From BOG-1112 sp964611335 (GTDB lineage: Bacteria > Bdellovibrionota_B > Oligoflexia > Oligoflexales > Bog-1112), in the NCBI GenBank assembly GCA_964611335.1, contig CAZSXR010000001.1, forward strand, positions 558,001 to 622,000: DNA of 64,000 nt. The letters run 5' to 3'. The position numbers and the translations under genes were made by a program. Below are positions 60,168 to 64,000 of the stretch, one piece after another. The notes beneath the pieces are model-generated. The model did not search any database. It saw only the letters and a program-made list of their open reading frames with translations, and was not told the origin of the DNA. Each line of letters starts with the position of its first letter. Positions within the stretch are counted from its first letter, which is position 1.

Positions 60168-61415
60168 ATGCGATCGATTGAAAATACTCCTTTATCAAAA
60201 ATATCAAGGCGCTCTTGGACGGGTTGGTTTTTGCTGACCTTTTTTTGTATCTTTCAATTTTCTCTACAGGGTTCTGTAGGGATTCTTGCAGACAGTATGA
60301 AAGATAGTTTGCAGCTTGATGCCAATTCTCTCAGTCTTCTTTCCTCCAGTTTTTATTATTCCTATGTGCTTATGCAAATACCTGTCGGTTATATCTTTGA
60401 TCGTTCTCGTGTTCGCAATATTGCAACAGCAGCCCTTTTACTTGTGGGCTTATCTTTATGTCTTTTTGCATCAGCAACATCCATTTCTGTTGCAATTGCT
60501 GCCCGTGTTTTGATGGGGCTTTCCTGTTCTTTTGGATTTTTGGGACTTGTTGTTGCAACAGGACGATGGTTTCCCAATCGTTATTTTGCGCTTTTCGTTG
60601 CAGCAATGGAATGCATTGGAATGTTGGGAACAGCAGTTTTCAACTCGGTGCTTTCCGAATTGGTTACTCACTATGATTGGAGAGTCGCAAGTTGGGCGTG
60701 TGCAGGTGTGGGTCTCTTCCTTGCTTCTGCTCTTTATTTTTCAGCACCAAAGGAAGATCTCAGTCATGAAGAGTCCTCTTCTCAAATGCCTTTATTAAAG
60801 AGTTTGAAATGTGTGATTTCTTATAAAGAAGTTTGGTACGGTGGCCTTTTTGCTTTTGCTATGTTTGCTGTGATTACTGTTTTTGCGGGACTGTGGGCTA
60901 TTCCTTTTTTTATGGCTTCTGATCCTGAAATGGATCTCGTGACAGCGACATCTGTTATCTCTATGATTTTTATTGGGAGTGCTGTAGGGAGTCCTATCGT
61001 CGGTTGGATTTCGAGTTCTTTTAAATCTTATTTCATCATGATCCCGAATGCGATTTTATCGATACTTGTGATGCTTCTTATTATTTACGGTCCTAAGAGT
61101 TCCCTTATTGTTTTGTATGCTCTGATTTTTAGTTTAGGTTTTCTTGCTTCGGTCTATCAATTGCCTTTCGCTATTGTGAACAGCGTTGTTCCTGCGAAGG
61201 TCAAAGGTGTATCGATGGGTTTTACCAATATCATCTGTATGCTGAGCGGTCCAATTTTACAACCCATTATAGGCTATTTTCTCGCATCCTCACAGCATGC
61301 AGGGGGTGGCTTTGAAGACTATCCGGTGCAGACTTTTCAAACAGCTTTGCTCGTCCTTCCTGCTTGTTTGCTTCTTAGCCTCTATCTCGCGTTTAAATTG
61401 CAGAGACGGACTTAA
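60168..61415 (+). CDS. Major facilitator superfamily transporter
   Basis: 415 residues with twelve membrane segments. The MFS inter-segment motif appears as YIFDRSRVRNIATAALLLVGLSLC, and the segment-5 region as LMGLSCSFGFLGLVVATGRWFP. A central loop near residues 195-215 separates the halves. Substrate unknown; the closest general type is organic acid/anion permeases of the NarK/GlpT-like group. An AGGA with 12-base spacing is the only visible ribosome-binding site. Confidence 0.88.
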   Translation: MRSIENTPLSKISRRSWTGWFLLTFFCIFQFSLQGSVGILADSMKDSLQLDANSLSLLSSSFYYSYVLMQIPVGYIFDRSRVRNIATAALLLVGLSLCLFASATSISVAIAARVLMGLSCSFGFLGLVVATGRWFPNRYFALFVAAMECIGMLGTAVFNSVLSELVTHYDWRVASWACAGVGLFLASALYFSAPKEDLSHEESSSQMPLLKSLKCVISYKEVWYGGLFAFAMFAVITVFAGLWAIPFFMASDPEMDLVTATSVISMIFIGSAVGSPIVGWISSSFKSYFIMIPNAILSILVMLLIIYGPKSSLIVLYALIFSLGFLASVYQLPFAIVNSVVPAKVKGVSMGFTNIICMLSGPILQPIIGYFLASSQHAGGGFEDYPVQTFQTALLVLPACLLLSLYLAFKLQRRT

Positions 61416-61535
61416 TCACATCTCTCTCTTAAGTCAAAAAATACAGTAAGTTCGCGTAAAAACGAGAATGATCTCAATCTTTCCTATTACCTTACCGAAA
61501 GGGAAGGGTCGCGTTCCTGTAGGGGCTTTTATTCC

Positions 61536-64000
61536 ATGAACGTTATCGCTTTAAGATCTTTGCTTATATTTATTAGTGTTTCCTTTGGTTATTCAACTGT
61601 TATCTCGTGTACCAAAGGCGCTGATGAAAAGAAACCTACAGAACGAGTACCACCTGCACCAGTACCAAAACCTATTCCACCTGCACCAGTACCAAAACCT
61701 ATTCCACCTGCACCAGTACCACCAGAACCTATTCCACCTGCACCAGTACCACCAGAACCTATTCCACCTGCACCAGTACCNNNNNNNNNNNNNNNNNNNN
61801 NNNNNNNNNNNNNNNNNNNNNNNNNNNNNNNNNNNNNNNNNNNNNNNNNNNNNNNNNNNNNNNNNNNNNNNNNNNNNNNNAAAACCTATTCCACCTGCAC
61901 CAGTACCAAANNNNNNNNNNNNNNNNNNNNNNNNNNNNNNNNNNNNNNNNNNNNNNNNNNNNNNNNNNNNNNNNNNNNNNNNNNNNNNNNNNNNNNNNNN
62001 NNNNNNNNNNCCACCTGCACCAGTACCAAAACCTATTCCACCTGCACCAGTACCAAAACCTATTCCACCTGTGCCAGTTCCTAATCCACCTGCTCCAAGG
62101 ATCCATGCGTTTAAATCTTCAAATGCAGAGATTGAGCAATGTTATGACAAATATTCGAAATCTCTGCTGAGGTTAAAAAATAATGTACATGCGATTGAAA
62201 GTAAAATTACTGCAAAAGAATTTGGATGTTGGGATGAAGATCATAGGAAATCTATAAGCATTGGACTTAGGAAGCTGGAAAACTTAGGTCAAATACAAAA
62301 TAATGAAAATTTTTCAGAGTTTGTTCGAGAATACGATCTTGTTCTTAGTGAGTTGAGTTATTGTCGTTCTTTTGAAATTACAAAACTCACTTCTGATTTT
62401 AAAAGAAAAGCAGATAATCTGTTTAAGAGTGAGATTGAGAAAGATAAGATTCTTGTTCATTTATTGGGTGATGTTTACGGGGCTGAGACCGGTAGAGAGG
62501 GTATAAGATCGGATACTTCGAATCATCTTGTTTTGCGTAACATTATAAGTGAAAAAATAAGTCAAACTCTAAAATCTCAATCGTTTCTTGAAAAAGCTGA
62601 AGATCTTAATCCTTGTCATGGTATGGACAAGATTCAAGAGGATCTTTCAAAAATAAGGATCGCAAATTTTATACCAGATTTGGAAGTTAGCGTTTTAAAA
62701 ACAATACTTAAACAAGGTGCGATTGCTGCTGAAGTGACGACACGTTTTAAAAAGGACAGTTTGAATTCCTTTTTATCTATTTTTAGAAAGACTGTTGATG
62801 AACTTTATGAGGGAGAAAGTTTCTATTTTCAAGGTGGATGGTCCGGTCATGCTATTACATTCTCAATAAAACGTGAAGGCACTTCCTTTGTTTTCCGTGT
62901 CTTTAATGCTGGACAAGGTAGCAATTATAACCTTCAGGCTGATATTGGGTATCCATTGCTACTTCCTTTCGTGGAAATGGTGGGAGTTCAAGAAGAGAAT
63001 CTCAAAGACTACTTTTTTCTAAAAAATCTGCGTGATTTTCAACAATCTTCGAACGACCCTGTTGTGTTCGATCAAAATCTTCAGAACAGTGTGCAGAAAT
63101 ATCTTGGTGGTACTTCGACAACCCGGGCTTATGAGAGAGATGATTTTTTTGCTCCACAGATTTCAGGGACCTGTGGATATTATACCATTCCCCTTTATCA
63201 CAAATTTCTTATGAAAGAGCACTTGCAGGATGATGTGTTCATGAGTGGAAAGAGGGATTTGTTGGAAACATGGATAGAAACAACATATTTTAATTACTTT
63301 ATTGAGGATCTTTCTTCTGGTGGAATTAGTAAGGAAACAATAAATAGTGAGATCCAATTAGCTGAAAGATCCATGGTCTATTTGAATGAAAAGGCTCTAA
63401 AAGCCGAAGTCGAGAAGACTGCTGATACGGGATATAGTATTCTCTTGTCGGAACTCACGGAGTTTTACAAATCAAAACTTGAAATTTTAAGAAAATTAAC
63501 AAGGGAAAATTCAGAAAGTTGGAATGAAATTCTCACATCAATCGTATTCGAAAAGCAGGGTGTTTGGAATCCTGTCGATATCCCTCTTTCGAATACTATT
63601 CAACACGTGAATCTTGCTCCCCGTTTAGGCGAGCTTTCCAAAGATATTGAAAATTGGCAGCCTACAGAGCAAAATTTTGTGAGACAGTTGGAGAAAACGG
63701 TTGCTGTCATAGAATCTTGGAAGATAGATCCCAAAACTTATAATCCATTCACCCATCATGCTCAAGAAGCTATTACAGCAATACAAAGTTTGGCGCTTAA
63801 AATTCCTTTATCTTGTCAAAATCAGTGCCCTCTGGTTGATATATATCGCGATGATCAAACGGTTCAAAAGACAGATCTCGTAGATCACATAAGTGAACTT
63901 CTTTTAAAAATAAGCCATGAACACTTTTGGGCCATTCAAACAGCCATTGATTTTCATGAATATCAACTGACCGCTAAAGATGTTCTTGCAGAACTTAAAC
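61536..64000 (+). CDS. Proline-repeat lipoprotein, partial (runs past window end, interrupted by two assembly gaps)
   Basis: The ATG at 61536 opens a lipoprotein signal (FGYSTVISCTKGAD, Cys near residue 26). It is followed by a tandem Pro-rich stalk of units PPAPVPKPI and PPAPVPPEPI, and after the gaps a long open frame from 62011 to 64000 with no stop, which must belong to the same gene. Gap lengths of 100 N are placeholders and break the apparent frame. The domain after the stalk is mostly helical, with GGWSGHAITFSI (His), RVFNAGQG and SGTCGYYTIPLYH (Cys) near 62840-63190. These motifs could be catalytic, but no family is assigned. The stalk should hold the domain away from the cell surface. 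Confidence 0.7.
61781..61880. other. Assembly gap (100 N) in the proline-repeat array
   Basis: A run of exactly 100 N, a standard placeholder for an unknown length, inside the tandem array. Confidence 0.98.
61911..62010. other. Second assembly gap (100 N) in the proline-repeat array
   Basis: A second 100-N run; only 30 bases of repeat (61881-61910) separate it from the first. Confidence 0.98.

Larger units (their letters stand above)
61650..62097 (+). repeat. Tandem 27/30-base proline-repeat array with assembly gaps
   Basis: The units are CCACCTGCACCAGTACCAAA plus ACCTATT (27 bases) and a 30-base variant with CCAGAA inserted. Copies are almost identical in nucleotides, which explains why assembly broke at 61781-61880 and 61911-62010. 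The true copy number is not known. The last units are diverged (CCACCTGTGCCAGTTCCTAAT). Confidence 0.92.

Noticed and set aside
61536..62084. A 182-codon gene ending shortly after the second N run
   Set aside because: The stop is an artefact of passing through 100-N placeholders, which shift the frame. The repeat frame continues open from 62011 to the window end.

Overview
The window is a gene-dense, A+T-rich bacterial chromosome segment: about 52 protein genes, no intergenic gap over 300 bases, and no tRNA, rRNA or CRISPR that I could find. The cell is Gram-negative: there is an LPS-export permease, an O-antigen-ligase-type protein, TolC-like proteins, an outer-membrane barrel, a GspC-like protein and many lipoproteins. 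Taxonomy cannot be fixed from the sequence. The mixture (split E1alpha/E1beta pyruvate dehydrogenase, CHASE2 kinases, many secreted proteins, low G+C) would suit a Bdellovibrionota/Oligoflexia-type or another host-associated proteobacterial lineage; this is an inference with low confidence.

Layout. 1-10.5 kb is housekeeping: an LptF/LptG-type permease cut by the window edge, fabF, pdhA-pdhB-pdhC, an FAD oxidoreductase, pheS-pheT. 10.7-15.9 kb (minus strand) is an unusual tight operon: a radical SAM/SPASM enzyme followed by two CHASE2 sensor kinases with complementary lesions. One lacks the phospho-acceptor His but keeps the ATPase; the other keeps the His but has lost the ATPase motifs. A large lipoprotein with a ricin-like lectin region is divergent from them. 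17.9-25.4 kb has a PEBP protein, a TolC-like protein, a peptide importer without its ATPases, and an MGDG-synthase-like glycosyltransferase that carries a signal peptide. 25.4-37 kb contains rarA and then a run of secreted or lipoprotein genes: a GDA1/CD39-type apyrase, a TolC-like protein, large unknown exported proteins, an ERG2/sigma-1-receptor homologue and a class C beta-lactamase-like hydrolase. 37-48 kb has a DUF4389 protein, a serine recombinase, an aromatic amino acid permease, a LolD/MacB-like transporter with a His-rich loop plus DUF3299 protein (probably metal-related), an O-antigen ligase, a nucleoside phosphorylase and metG. 48-55.4 kb (minus) is oppA-B-C-D-F followed by a lipoprotein endonuclease/exonuclease/phosphatase and an outer-membrane barrel. 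55.5-64 kb has a Notum/pectin-acetylesterase-like hydrolase, a GspC-like protein, a LOG-family enzyme, a TPR protein, a DDAH-like amidinohydrolase, an MFS transporter, and a proline-repeat lipoprotein that runs past the window end and is interrupted by two assembly gaps.

Two peptide importers are encoded, but only one set of ATPases, so OppD/OppF may serve both. The main biological theme is exported proteins of families best known from eukaryotes (sigma-1/ERG2, CD39 apyrase, Notum, MGDG-synthase-like). This suggests a bacterium that lives in or feeds on eukaryotic cells. The best candidates for something undescribed are the exported ERG2/sigma-1 homologue and the radical SAM plus split CHASE2 kinase locus.
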